Source: Oerskovia jenensis (GTDB taxonomy: Bacteria; Actinomycetota; Actinomycetes; Actinomycetales; Cellulomonadaceae). Taken from it: a stretch of DNA of 64,000 bases. Each line of letters begins with the position of its first letter. The first letter of the stretch is position 1. The notes under the pieces were generated by a model. That model saw nothing but the letters and a program-made list of their open reading frames with translations. It ran no database searches and was not told where the DNA came from. The translations under genes and the position numbers were made by a program. Below, in pieces: positions 52,215 to 59,612 of this stretch. The stretch is from contig NZ_JAFBBO010000001.1 of the NCBI RefSeq assembly GCF_016907235.1, forward strand, positions 2,852,001 to 2,916,000, read 5' to 3'.

Positions 52215-52955
52215 CTACGCCCGCGCCGCCCGCGCGATCTCGGCCGCGAGGTCGGCGGGCCGCGAGAACATGGGCCAGTGCCCCGTCGGCAGGTCGACGT
52301 ACGTGACGTCGAGCTCGCCGAGCTCGGTGTGCAGGGGCGGCCCGGGGTGCGCCATCGTCTTCAGCACCTCCGAGGGCAGGCTCGTGCAGATCGCGGTCGC
52401 GGGGACGTCGAGCCGCGCGGGGTCGCTCACGTGCACCCGGCCCCCGGCGACGCCGCCCGGGTGGGGCACGGCCCGTGCGCGGAACCGCGCGAGCCCGGCC
52501 TCGTCGATCCCGTCGAGGCTCGACCCCTGGGCCACGAGCTCGTCCCACGCGGGCAGCGGGATCTCGACCGTCCCCGCGGGCAGGTCGGGGGCGAGCGACG
52601 CACCGTCGACGAGCGGCCCCGTGTCGACGTGGACCGTGCGACGGATGCGCGCGGGGTCGCGGTCGACGACCTCGTGGATCACGGGGCCACCGCCGCTGTG
52701 CCCCACGAGCACGACGTCCCCGTCGAGGGGGGCGATCACGTCGCGGACCGCCTGGACGTGGTCCTCGCGGGTGAGGCGGCTGCGGTCGGTCGCGACGTCG
52801 TCGAGCCCGGGGAGCGTCACGGCGTGCGGGACGAGGCCCGCGGCTTCGAGATGAGGGACGACGTCGTCCCACGCCCACGCCCCGAGCCAGAAGCCCGGGA
52901 CGAGGACGACGTGGGTCTGCTGCTCTGTGCTGGTGTCCTGCGCTGAAGTGGTCAT
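52215..52955 (-). CDS. Alpha/beta hydrolase
   Basis: A 246-residue alpha/beta hydrolase. The oxyanion-side motif VVLVPGFWLGAWAWDDVVPHL is near residue 15, the nucleophile elbow GHSGGG near 86, and the catalytic His in PTGHWPMF near 225. This subgroup resembles esterases/methylketone-type hydrolases with the FWLGAWAW motif; the substrate is unknown. Divergent from the WYL regulator with an operator between, which suggests it is the regulator's target. ATG ending at 52955. Confidence 0.85.
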   Translation of the reverse strand: MTTSAQDTSTEQQTHVVLVPGFWLGAWAWDDVVPHLEAAGLVPHAVTLPGLDDVATDRSRLTREDHVQAVRDVIAPLDGDVVLVGHSGGGPVIHEVVDRDPARIRRTVHVDTGPLVDGASLAPDLPAGTVEIPLPAWDELVAQGSSLDGIDEAGLARFRARAVPHPGGVAGGRVHVSDPARLDVPATAICTSLPSEVLKTMAHPGPPLHTELGELDVTYVDLPTGHWPMFSRPADLAAEIARAARA

Positions 52956-52977
52956 GGGTCCACTCTCGCGCGGCCCT

Positions 52978-52997
52978 GGTGACACCTGTCTGTCACC
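52978..52997. promoter_or_regulatory. Palindromic operator between hydrolase and WYL regulator genes
   Basis: GGTGACA-CCTGTC-TGTCACC, perfect 7-bp arms, in the 82-bp divergent gap. It probably binds the WYL protein and controls both genes. Confidence 0.6.
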
Positions 52998-53037
52998 ATT
53001 GTTCGAGGGGTTCCGGGGATCTCGACGGAGGCGGCAC

Positions 53038-53937
53038 GTGAACAAGACCGAACGGCTCTACGCCGTGGCCGAGGAGCTGCGTCGCGCGGGGCCCGGCGGG
53101 ACCACCGGGCCGCGCCTCGCCCGGCTGCTCGAGGTCAGCGAGCGGACGATCAAGCGCGACGTCTCCGCGCTCCAGCAGGCGGGGCTGCCAATCTGGGCGC
53201 AGGCCGGGCCGGGCGGCGGCTACGTGCTCGATCCCTCCGCGTCGCTGCCCCCCGTGAACTTCACGCCGCAGCAGGCCGTCGCGGTCGCGGTCGCGCTCGC
53301 GGCGCTCCCGCCGGGCAGCCCGTTCGCGCTCGACGCCGCAGCCGCGCAGGGCAAGGTCTGGGACGCGCTCGGCCCGGAGGCGCGCGAGCGGGCGGCGGCG
53401 CTCGCGGGCAGGGTGTGGATCGACCGCGGCGGGCGCACCCCGGACGGCGCGTCCTCCCCGCCCGACGGCGCCGCTCACCGGCGCGCGCACGTCCCCCAGG
53501 GGCCCGGGTCGTCGCGGCCCGGGGGCGAGAACCTCGAGCCGGAACCCCGTGCCGCGGCCGGTCGGGGCGAGGCCGACGCGGCCGCACGCCAGGCGGGTCC
53601 GCCGGCTGCGGACGCGACGAGCGGCGGTCCCGTGCCGCGCGCCCGCGTGCACCTGCAGGTCCTGCGCGCGGTCGAGCAGTCCCTCGCCCGGTCCCTCGTG
53701 CTCGCGATCCGCTACCGCGACGCGGGCGGGAACGAGTCGGCCCGCCGGGTCGAGCCCGTGATCCTGGCCCACCGCGAGGACGCCTGGTACCTCATCGCGT
53801 GGTGCCGGTCCCGACAAGCCGTCCGGTGGTTCCGCCTCGATCGCGTCGAGCGGGCGGACCTCACGGGCGAGACCTACCTGCCGCGGCCGGTCGCGGAGGT
53901 GGGGACTCCGCCGTCGGGCGCGGTGCCTGTGGCCTGA
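53038..53937 (+). CDS. WYL-domain transcriptional regulator (DeoR/YafY type)
   Basis: A 299-residue regulator. The N-terminal HTH (RLYAVAEELRRAGPGGTTGPRLARLLEVSERTIKRDVSALQQAG, residues 5-50) is followed by GPGGGYVLD and a short WCX-like part. The WYL domain (LVLAIRYRDAGGNESARRVEPVILAHREDAWYLIAWC) lies near 223-262. Between them residues about 125-195 are a Pro/Gly/Ala-rich low-complexity insert. GTG at 53038 follows GGAGG. It likely responds to a small ligand or nucleic acid and represses the divergent hydrolase gene. Confidence 0.88.
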   Translation: MNKTERLYAVAEELRRAGPGGTTGPRLARLLEVSERTIKRDVSALQQAGLPIWAQAGPGGGYVLDPSASLPPVNFTPQQAVAVAVALAALPPGSPFALDAAAAQGKVWDALGPEARERAAALAGRVWIDRGGRTPDGASSPPDGAAHRRAHVPQGPGSSRPGGENLEPEPRAAAGRGEADAAARQAGPPAADATSGGPVPRARVHLQVLRAVEQSLARSLVLAIRYRDAGGNESARRVEPVILAHREDAWYLIAWCRSRQAVRWFRLDRVERADLTGETYLPRPVAEVGTPPSGAVPVA

Positions 53938-53965
53938 ACGCTCCACGAGAACGGCGCCCCGCCGC

Positions 53966-54024
53966 GTCGAGAACGACCTTGAGGTCGTCCCGGGGTCCAG
54001 GACGACCTCAACCTCGTTCTCGAC
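53966..54024. repeat. PAL-B palindrome, copy 6 (after the WYL gene)
   Basis: 23 of 25 arm positions pair, arms GTCGAGAACGACCTTGAGG..., 9-base loop. It lies 28 bp after the WYL stop and before a gene on the same strand; terminator position. Confidence 0.85.
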
Positions 54025-54101
54025 CCCGTGGAGCGGCCGGGTTTCGTCCTGGCTGGTCGCGCGCGATGATGGCTGCCTGCCGACCCCCGAGGAGACCTGC
54101 C

Positions 54102-54560
54102 GTGAGCACCGACCGCACCCGTGCCTTCTTCGACGCCCAGGCCCCGGACCTCACGGTCCTCGACACGGGCGAGGACACCGCGACGGTCCAGATGGCGGCC
54201 GCGACGCTGGGGGTCGAGCCGGGACAGATCGCGAAGACGCTCGCGCTGCGCGACGGCGAGCGCAGCTTCCTGCTCGTGACGCGCGGCGACGCGCGGGTCG
54301 ACAACGCGAAGTTCAGGGCGACGTTCGGGGCCAAGCCGCGCATGCTCGACGCCGAGGCCGCGACCGCGCTGACGGGGCAGCCGATCGGCGGGGTGGGGCC
54401 GTTCGGGCACAGCGGGCCCGTGACGGTGTACTGCGACGTGTCGTTGCAGGGCTTCGAGACGGTCTACCCGGCGGCGGGCAGCCCGACGAGCGCGTTCGCG
54501 ATCTCGCCCGGACGGCTCGCGGAGCTCGCGGGGGCGCAGTGGGTCGACGTCAGCCGGTAG
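54102..54560 (+). CDS. YbaK/ProX-type aminoacyl-tRNA deacylase
   Basis: A 152-residue YbaK-family protein. Typical parts are VQMAAATLGVEPGQIAKTLALRDG near 28-50, LLVTRGDARVDNAKFRATFG near 55-75 (Lys in the conserved DNAKF position) and PIGGVGPFGHSGPVTVYCDVSL near 91-112. It edits mischarged tRNAs in the cytosol. GTG at 54102 follows GAGGAG; in-frame ATGs 33-36 bases upstream lack a ribosome site. Confidence 0.88.
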   Translation: MSTDRTRAFFDAQAPDLTVLDTGEDTATVQMAAATLGVEPGQIAKTLALRDGERSFLLVTRGDARVDNAKFRATFGAKPRMLDAEAATALTGQPIGGVGPFGHSGPVTVYCDVSLQGFETVYPAAGSPTSAFAISPGRLAELAGAQWVDVSR

Positions 54561-54573
54561 GCGGTCGGGCTGG

Positions 54574-54948
54574 TCAGAGAACCTTGTCGCCCAGGAGCCG
54601 GTTCACGGTGTAGATGTCGACGCCGCGCCCGAACTCGAGCTTGACCTTGCCCAGGCCCGAGAACCACAGGACGAGCTCGGAGTCGAGGTCGATCGTCCCG
54701 GCGGTCTCGACCGAGTACGCCTGGATCTTGCTGTACGGCAGGGTCGTGAAGTCCTTCTTCTTGCCCGTCATGCCCTGGACGTTGAGCGCGAGGATGCGCT
54801 TGCTCGTGAACGTCACGGAGTCACGGATGCCCTTGAACGCCAGGTAGACCTGCTCGTCGGCGTGCAGGATCTGCTGAAGGTCCTTCTGGGCGCTCGCCAG
54901 GTCCCAGGGGTTGAGCTTGACGAACGAGGCGTTGGTGAAGTCGATCAC
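54574..54948 (-). CDS. PH-domain (bPH_1-like) protein
   Basis: A 124-residue protein matching the bacterial pleckstrin-homology domain family: LHADEQVYLAFKGIRDSVTFTSKRILALNVQG near 29-60, GKKKDFTTLPYSKIQAYSVETAGTIDLDSEL near 62-92, and KLEFGRGVDIYTVNRLLG near 102-120. It lacks membrane helices. Role unknown; such proteins form cytosolic or membrane-edge oligomers. The stop is 13 bp from the convergent YbaK gene end. Confidence 0.85.
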   Translation of the reverse strand: MIDFTNASFVKLNPWDLASAQKDLQQILHADEQVYLAFKGIRDSVTFTSKRILALNVQGMTGKKKDFTTLPYSKIQAYSVETAGTIDLDSELVLWFSGLGKVKLEFGRGVDIYTVNRLLGDKVL

Positions 54949-54952
54949 GGGG

Positions 54953-55177
54953 TCATGCTGCCATGGCCAGCGTGCCCGTCATGACGCAGGACACCGCCGA
55001 GGCCTCGAGCCAGCGGCGCACGAGACGGGCGTCCGCGGCACGCCGCACAGGGCTGCGCAGGTTGAGGTGCGCGAAGGCCCGGTGCTCGACGAGGGCGGCG
55101 CGGTCGTGGTCGAGGGCCCAGAGGATGGCGCTACGGATCTCGTCGGTCGAGGGCCGGAACGCGTGGTCGAGGTGCAT
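54953..55177 (-). CDS. Small hypothetical protein
   Basis: A 74-residue open frame starting MHLDHAFRPSTDEIRSAILWALDHDRAALVEHRAF and ending in a hydrophobic VSCVMTGTLAMAA. It is 4 bp from the PH-domain gene start and probably cotranscribed. The start is uncertain: a GAGAG-type site precedes the ATG ending at 55177, and a TTG at 55237 is also in frame. No family recognised; coding support is codon usage and position only. Confidence 0.5.
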   Translation of the reverse strand: MHLDHAFRPSTDEIRSAILWALDHDRAALVEHRAFAHLNLRSPVRRAADARLVRRWLEASAVSCVMTGTLAMAA

Positions 55178-55373
55178 GATCACTCTCAAGGTGAGGGCCG
55201 CGGGTCTCGCGGCGGAGAAACTGTGTACACCTCTCAAGAGGGGCGAACCCGGACTTCATGACGCGACTTCCCGGAAGAAGTTTTCCTGACAGTCTGTTTC
55301 GTGAAGCGAACAGCCCCAGCGACACGGTGACTCTCGTCACGTGCTTGTCGGTGGGCCGTGCCAACCTCGACGC

Positions 55374-56411
55374 ATGGACAGGGACGAGGCACGGGAGATC
55401 AAGGGGCAGCTCGCGGACTACGCGCGCGATCTCGCGGAGCGAGCGGGCCCCTACGTGACGGCGAGCACGGCCGACGGGCCCGGCGAGGTCGGGCACGTGA
55501 GGCAGGACCCTCGGACTCCCACGCTCGCGCTCGGCCTGGCCCCGCGCGAGGGCGGCGGGTACGGCATCGCGGTCCGCTACCGCCTGGGGGTCCCGGCCGT
55601 GCGCAGCATCGCTCGGCGCGTCGCGTCGCAGGCGGGACCGGTCGTGGACGTGCGCCGGACGGGTCGGATCCGGGCGCTCTCCCGGTCGAGCGGGACCGGC
55701 CCGCGTCCGCCCGTCGTGACCGCGCAGGCCACGGGCGAGACCGGCCGGGTGCGACCGTTGCGCCCCGGGGTCTCGATCGCGCACGTCGACGTCACGGCCG
55801 GCACGCTCGGCGCGTTCGTCCTGGTCGGGGACGCGCTGCACGCCCTGTCCAACTACCACGTGCTCGCGGGCTCGCCGCGCGCGCAGGTGGGCGACGCCGT
55901 CGTGCAGCCCGGGCCCGCCGACGGCGGACGCGCCCCCGCCGACCAGGTGGGGACGCTCGCCGCGACCGTGCCACTCGCCCCGGGGCGGACCGCGACGGTC
56001 GACGCCGCGATCGCCCTGCTCGACGACCCCGACGTGGACCTCGACTACCCCGTGGGGCACATCACGACGACGGCCGCCGCCCTCGGCGGCGAGACGGTCG
56101 CCAAGATCGGCCGGACCACCGGGGTCACAGCGGGGCGTGTCACCGCGATCGAGCTCGACGACGTCGTGGTCGGGTACGGCGAAGAGCTCGGCGTGCTGCG
56201 CTTCGACGACCAGATCGAGGTCGAGTCGACCGGGACCGGGCCGTTCTCCCGCGGCGGCGACTCGGGGTCGCTCGTGTACCGCGCGGACGGCGTCGCGCTC
56301 GGGCTGCTCTTTGCCGGGTCGGAGACCGGGGGAGAGAATGGGACCGGGCTGACGTACGTCAACCCGATCGACACCGTCCTCGCGGCCCTCGACGCCCGGC
56401 TCGCCCGCTGA
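55374..56411 (+). CDS. Trypsin-like serine protease without signal peptide
   Basis: A 345-residue protease. Residues 1-125 form an N-terminal domain (TLALGLAPREGGGYGIAVRYRLGVP near 50-75, the GIxVG/valid-fold pattern of pro-domains). The catalytic part has NYHVLAG (His162), ATVDAAIALL (Asp210) and GGDSGSLV (Ser297). No signal peptide or TM segment is visible, so it may be cytosolic or exported by an unknown route. ATG at 55374 has no clear ribosome site; an in-frame GTG at 55341 is a less likely start. The short gene downstream looks like a partner. Confidence 0.78.
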   Translation: MDRDEAREIKGQLADYARDLAERAGPYVTASTADGPGEVGHVRQDPRTPTLALGLAPREGGGYGIAVRYRLGVPAVRSIARRVASQAGPVVDVRRTGRIRALSRSSGTGPRPPVVTAQATGETGRVRPLRPGVSIAHVDVTAGTLGAFVLVGDALHALSNYHVLAGSPRAQVGDAVVQPGPADGGRAPADQVGTLAATVPLAPGRTATVDAAIALLDDPDVDLDYPVGHITTTAAALGGETVAKIGRTTGVTAGRVTAIELDDVVVGYGEELGVLRFDDQIEVESTGTGPFSRGGDSGSLVYRADGVALGLLFAGSETGGENGTGLTYVNPIDTVLAALDARLAR

Positions 56412-56452
56412 GCCCGCCTCGACCCGCGGTGGACGGCCGGAGGGTGGTACCG

Positions 56453-56743
56453 GTGGCGAGCATCGACCAGGCCCGGGACGCGAAGGCCGCGCTCAAGCGG
56501 GCCCTCGCGGGCCACGAGGGCGTGACGGGGATCGGGCTGACGCGCGGGCCCGCGGACGCGGCCGGTGACGCAGCGGGCGCTCGGACGGGGGCGCCGCAGG
56601 ATGCCGAGGCGCCCGCGCCCCTCGACGACACCTGGTGCCTCCAGGTCAACGTCGTCGACGCCGACGCCCGGCGCGAGGTGCCGCAGGAGGTCGACGGCGT
56701 CGCGGTCGTCGTGCGCGTCACGGGGCACGTCGGCGCGGGGTGA
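56453..56743 (+). CDS. Small protein resembling a serine-protease pro-domain
   Basis: A 96-residue protein: SIDQARDAKAALKRALAGHE, then GVTGIGLTRG, an Ala/Gly/Pro spacer, CLQVNVVDADARREV and VDGVAVVVRVTGHV. The order helix, GVxGIGxxRG, short beta strands, VDGVxVxVxxTG is the pattern of the small N-terminal domain that precedes many bacterial trypsin-like proteases. Here it is a separate gene 41 bp after a protease, so it could act as inhibitor or chaperone in trans. GTG at 56453 (GGAGGG upstream) is preferred; GTGs at 56429 and 56444 are in frame. Confidence 0.6.
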   Translation: MASIDQARDAKAALKRALAGHEGVTGIGLTRGPADAAGDAAGARTGAPQDAEAPAPLDDTWCLQVNVVDADARREVPQEVDGVAVVVRVTGHVGAG

Positions 56744-56766
56744 CGCCCGTCGTCCCACCGCACCCC

Positions 56767-56796
56767 TCGCTCTCACGCGACTCGCTCTCACGCGAC
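56767..56796 (+). repeat. 15-bp tandem duplication
   Basis: Two perfect copies of TCGCTCTCACGCGAC in the 157-bp gap before the NHLRC2-like gene. No role evident. Confidence 0.8.
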
Positions 56797-56900
56797 GAGG
56801 AATGCGGTCGACGGGAACCGCCGCGCCCCGGGCCCACCCAGGGAGTGAGGGTTCCGTCCCGGGGGTGACGGTGCGCCCCGGGGGAGGGGAGAATCCTCGG

Positions 56901-59072
56901 GTGAGCTCTACGACCCCCCACGCCCGCCTGCCCCGCGTCCGCGCCTCCGAGCTCGTCGGGCGCGGCTGGCTCAACACCGGCGGCCGCGACGTCACGCTCG
57001 CGGACCTGCGCGGCCGGGTCGTCGTCCTCGACTTCTGGACCTTCTGCTGCGTCAACTGCCTGCACGTCCTCGACGAGCTGCGCGAGCTCGAGGAGGCCCG
57101 CCGCGACGACCTCGTCATCATCGGCGTCCACTCGCCGAAGTTCGAGCACGAGGCAGACCCGGTCGCGCTCGCCGCCGCGGTCGAGCGCTACGAGGTGCGC
57201 CACCCCGTCCTCGACGACCCCGAGCTCGTCACCTGGTCCGCGTACACCGCGCGGGCCTGGCCGACGCTCGTCGTGATCGACCCCGAGGGCTACGTCGTCG
57301 CGCAGATGGCAGGCGAGGGGCACGCCTCGGCGCTCGCCGCGCTCGTCGACGAGCTCGTGACCGAGCACCGCGCCAAGGGCACGCTGCGGTCCCTCGCCGC
57401 GGGGAGCGACGACGTCTACGTGCCGCCCGCCCCGACGTCGGGCACGCTGCGCTTCCCCGCCAAGGCGATCGCGCTCCCGGGGGGCAACCTCCTGGTCGCG
57501 GACGCGGGGCACCACTCGCTCGCCGAGCTCGGGCCCGACGGCGAGACGCTCGTCCGGCGCATCGGGTCCGGCGAGCGCGGGCTCGTCGACGGAGGGCCGG
57601 ACGTGGCGCGGTTCAGCGAGCCCAACGGGCTGTGCCTGGTCCCGACCGAGCTGCGTGCCCACCTCGGCTACGACGTCCTGGTCGCGGACACGGTCAACCA
57701 CGCGCTGCGCGGCGTGCGCCTCGCGGACGGCCGGGTGACGACGGTGGCGGGGAACGGGCAGCAGTACATGGTGGGGGCGGTCGACAACGTGCTCGCGGCC
57801 GCTGACGGTGGTGCGCCGGTCGGTGAGACGCTCGCCGAGGTCGACGGGCCGTTCGGATCGCGACTCACGGTCCTCGTCGGCGCGGACACACCGGAGCAGC
57901 CCAGGCCCGCGGGCCTGCCCGCGACGATCGAGAACGCGGGCGGCGCCGTGCTGCAGAAGCTGTCGTCGCCCTGGGACGTGGCCTGGGTCGAGCAGGCGGG
58001 GGCCTTCCTCGTCGCGATGGCGGGCAACCACTCGCTGTGGGCCTTCGACGGCGAGCAGGGATCGATCGACCTCGTCGGCGGCACCATGAACGAAGGTCTG
58101 CTCGACGGGCCGCTCGTCGACGCCTGGTTCGCGCAGCCGTCCGGGCTGGCCGTCGGCCCGGACCAGCGCGTGTGGGTCGCGGACTCGGAGACGTCGGCGC
58201 TGCGTGTGGTGACCCCGGTCGCCGGGACGACGCAGGGAGAGGTGAGCACCGCCGTCGGGCAGGGGCTGTTCGACTTCGGGCACCGTGACGGCGCGGCCGA
58301 CCAGGCGCTGCTCCAGCATCCGCTCGGGGTCGCGGTGCTGCCCGATGGCAGCGTGGTCGTCGCCGACACCTACAACGGGGCGATCCGTCGCTACGTCCCG
58401 CCCGCCCCGCCCTCCCCGCCCGTCGTGTCAGAACGAGCGAGCACCCCAGGCCACGCTGGTTCTGACAAGAACGTGGGGGAGGTGACGACCCTGGCGACGG
58501 GCCTCGCGGAGCCGAGCGACGTCGTCGTGCTCGTGGCCGGGGAGCCGTGGGCTCCCGGTGAGGCCACCGCGGCGGGGGCGCGCGTCGACCTGCTCGTCGT
58601 GGAGTCCTCCTCGCACCGCATCACGCGCGTCACGCTCCCGGCGACGCTCGCGGGAGAGGTGCTCGACGGCGGCGCGCACCGCACGCAGCGGCCCGTCACC
58701 GACGTCGTGGCCGGGGAGCTGCGGCTCGACGTGCCGTTCTCGCCCGCGCCGGGGCAGAAGCTCGACGACCGCTACGGGCCCTCGACGCGCCTGACCGTGA
58801 GCGCGACACCGCCCGAGCTGCTGCTGGAGGGCGCCGGCACGGGGACCGAACTGTCCCGTGCGCTCGTCGTCAACCCCGAGGTGACCGAGGGCGTGCTGCA
58901 CGTGACCGCCCAGGCCGCGTCGTGCGACGTCGTGCCGCTGCTCGCCGACGGGACGCCCGACCCCGACGTGTTCCCCGCGTGCCACCTCGCCCAGCAGGAC
59001 TGGGGCGTGCCGGTGCGGATCGTGGGCGATTCCCCGGACGATCGGGTGCTGACGCTCCCGCTGCGGGGCTGA
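56901..59072 (+). CDS. NHLRC2-like thioredoxin-domain / NHL-repeat protein
   Basis: A 723-residue protein. The N-terminal thioredoxin-like domain (residues about 15-155) has DFWTFCCVNCLHVLDEL near 49 with a CCVNC redox motif. NHL-type beta-propeller blades follow (LLVADAGHHSLAELGPDG, VLVADTVNHALRGV, VWVADSETSALRVV, VVVADTYNGAIRRY) to about residue 500, then a C-terminal beta-sandwich. This matches the NHLRC2 family conserved from bacteria to humans. At residues about 509-523 a PAL-A palindrome is read in frame, just after a propeller blade. No signal peptide. GAGAAT about 7 nt before the GTG suggests a leaderless transcript. Confidence 0.88.
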   Translation: MSSTTPHARLPRVRASELVGRGWLNTGGRDVTLADLRGRVVVLDFWTFCCVNCLHVLDELRELEEARRDDLVIIGVHSPKFEHEADPVALAAAVERYEVRHPVLDDPELVTWSAYTARAWPTLVVIDPEGYVVAQMAGEGHASALAALVDELVTEHRAKGTLRSLAAGSDDVYVPPAPTSGTLRFPAKAIALPGGNLLVADAGHHSLAELGPDGETLVRRIGSGERGLVDGGPDVARFSEPNGLCLVPTELRAHLGYDVLVADTVNHALRGVRLADGRVTTVAGNGQQYMVGAVDNVLAAADGGAPVGETLAEVDGPFGSRLTVLVGADTPEQPRPAGLPATIENAGGAVLQKLSSPWDVAWVEQAGAFLVAMAGNHSLWAFDGEQGSIDLVGGTMNEGLLDGPLVDAWFAQPSGLAVGPDQRVWVADSETSALRVVTPVAGTTQGEVSTAVGQGLFDFGHRDGAADQALLQHPLGVAVLPDGSVVVADTYNGAIRRYVPPAPPSPPVVSERASTPGHAGSDKNVGEVTTLATGLAEPSDVVVLVAGEPWAPGEATAAGARVDLLVVESSSHRITRVTLPATLAGEVLDGGAHRTQRPVTDVVAGELRLDVPFSPAPGQKLDDRYGPSTRLTVSATPPELLLEGAGTGTELSRALVVNPEVTEGVLHVTAQAASCDVVPLLADGTPDPDVFPACHLAQQDWGVPVRIVGDSPDDRVLTLPLRG
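58426..58467. repeat. PAL-A palindrome, copy 4 (inside the NHLRC2-like gene)
   Basis: The most diverged copy: 15 of 21 positions pair. Left arm has the GAACGAGCG variant also seen in copy 5. Read in frame as VSERASTPGHAGSDK, the same frame as the other intragenic copies. Confidence 0.85.
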
Positions 59073-59113
59073 GGCCGCACCGGCGGACGGGCTGAGATCG
59101 GACGAGGACACGC

Positions 59114-59146
59114 CCAGGGCCGGGCTTCGACGAAGCCCGGCCCTGG
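59114..59146. terminator. Bidirectional terminator
   Basis: Perfect 16-bp arms (CCAGGGCCGGGCTTCG and complement) around one base, between the convergent NHLRC2-like and secreted-peptide genes. No T-run. Confidence 0.75.
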
Positions 59147-59154
59147 TGAGTACG

Positions 59155-59406
59155 TCAGCAGGCCGTCCAGCTGTGGCCCAGGATGTGACCCGCGGTGCTG
59201 AAGGTCTTGGACTGACCACCCAGCAGACGGTAGGGGGAGTTGAACGGGCCGCCACCTCCGGCGTTGACCCAGGTGACCACGAGGACGCGGCAGCTGCCGA
59301 ACGTGTTCGTGTACGTCTTGGTCTCGGCGGCGTTGGCGGCGGTGGGTGCTGCCAGCATCAGTGCGGCGGTCGTGGCGATGACGGCGATGGCCTTCTTGAA
59401 CTTCAT
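59155..59406 (-). CDS. Small secreted two-cysteine peptide
   Basis: An 83-residue precursor with a Sec signal peptide (MKFKKAIAVIATTAALMLAA..., cleavage after ANA near 26). The mature part is about 57 residues, begins AETKTYTNTF, has two cysteines (GSCRVLV near residue 40 and the last residue, WTAC), a Gly-rich middle (NAGGGGPFNSPYRLLGG) and ends HSWTAC. The cysteines could form one disulfide closing a loop of about 43 residues. It has a strong ribosome site (AAGGAG). I recognise no family; a secreted bacteriocin-like, structural or signalling peptide are all possible. Confidence 0.75.
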   Translation of the reverse strand: MKFKKAIAVIATTAALMLAAPTAANAAETKTYTNTFGSCRVLVVTWVNAGGGGPFNSPYRLLGGQSKTFSTAGHILGHSWTAC

Positions 59407-59562
59407 CGTTCTCCTTGAAGGGTCGTGATGCACGAGGCATCCGACACCAGGCTCGCCCCCTGTGGACGTGGTGTCGATCACAGAGCCTGGCATATGGAAG
59501 GACCGCGCACCATTTATAGGCGGACGGCCCTCCGCGTGCCTCCCCAGGCCACGGCCCCGGAC

Positions 59563-59606
59563 GTGTCAGAACGAGCGTGACCTCGAGGTCACGCTCGTTC
59601 TGACAC
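59563..59606. repeat. PAL-A palindrome, copy 5 (intergenic, fully perfect)
   Basis: A perfect 44-bp palindrome, 22 of 22 pairs, arms GTGTCAGAACGAGCGTGACC, centre TCGA. It is the only full PAL-A outside a gene, 6 bp after the EIIA stop. In this place it may act as a terminator. The rest of the gap 59407-59562 holds the leader of the secreted peptide gene and a TATAAA-like stretch near 59512-59517 (minus strand). Confidence 0.92.
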
Positions 59607-59612
59607 GGAGGG

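Noticed and set aside
11199-58467. PAL-A copies inside genes as transcription terminators
   Set aside because: They lie mid-gene in intact conserved frames whose downstream parts are needed, so strong termination is unlikely.
11199-59606. CRISPR-like interpretation of the repeated palindromes
   Set aside because: Copies are scattered kilobases apart, inside unrelated genes, with no spacers and no cas genes.
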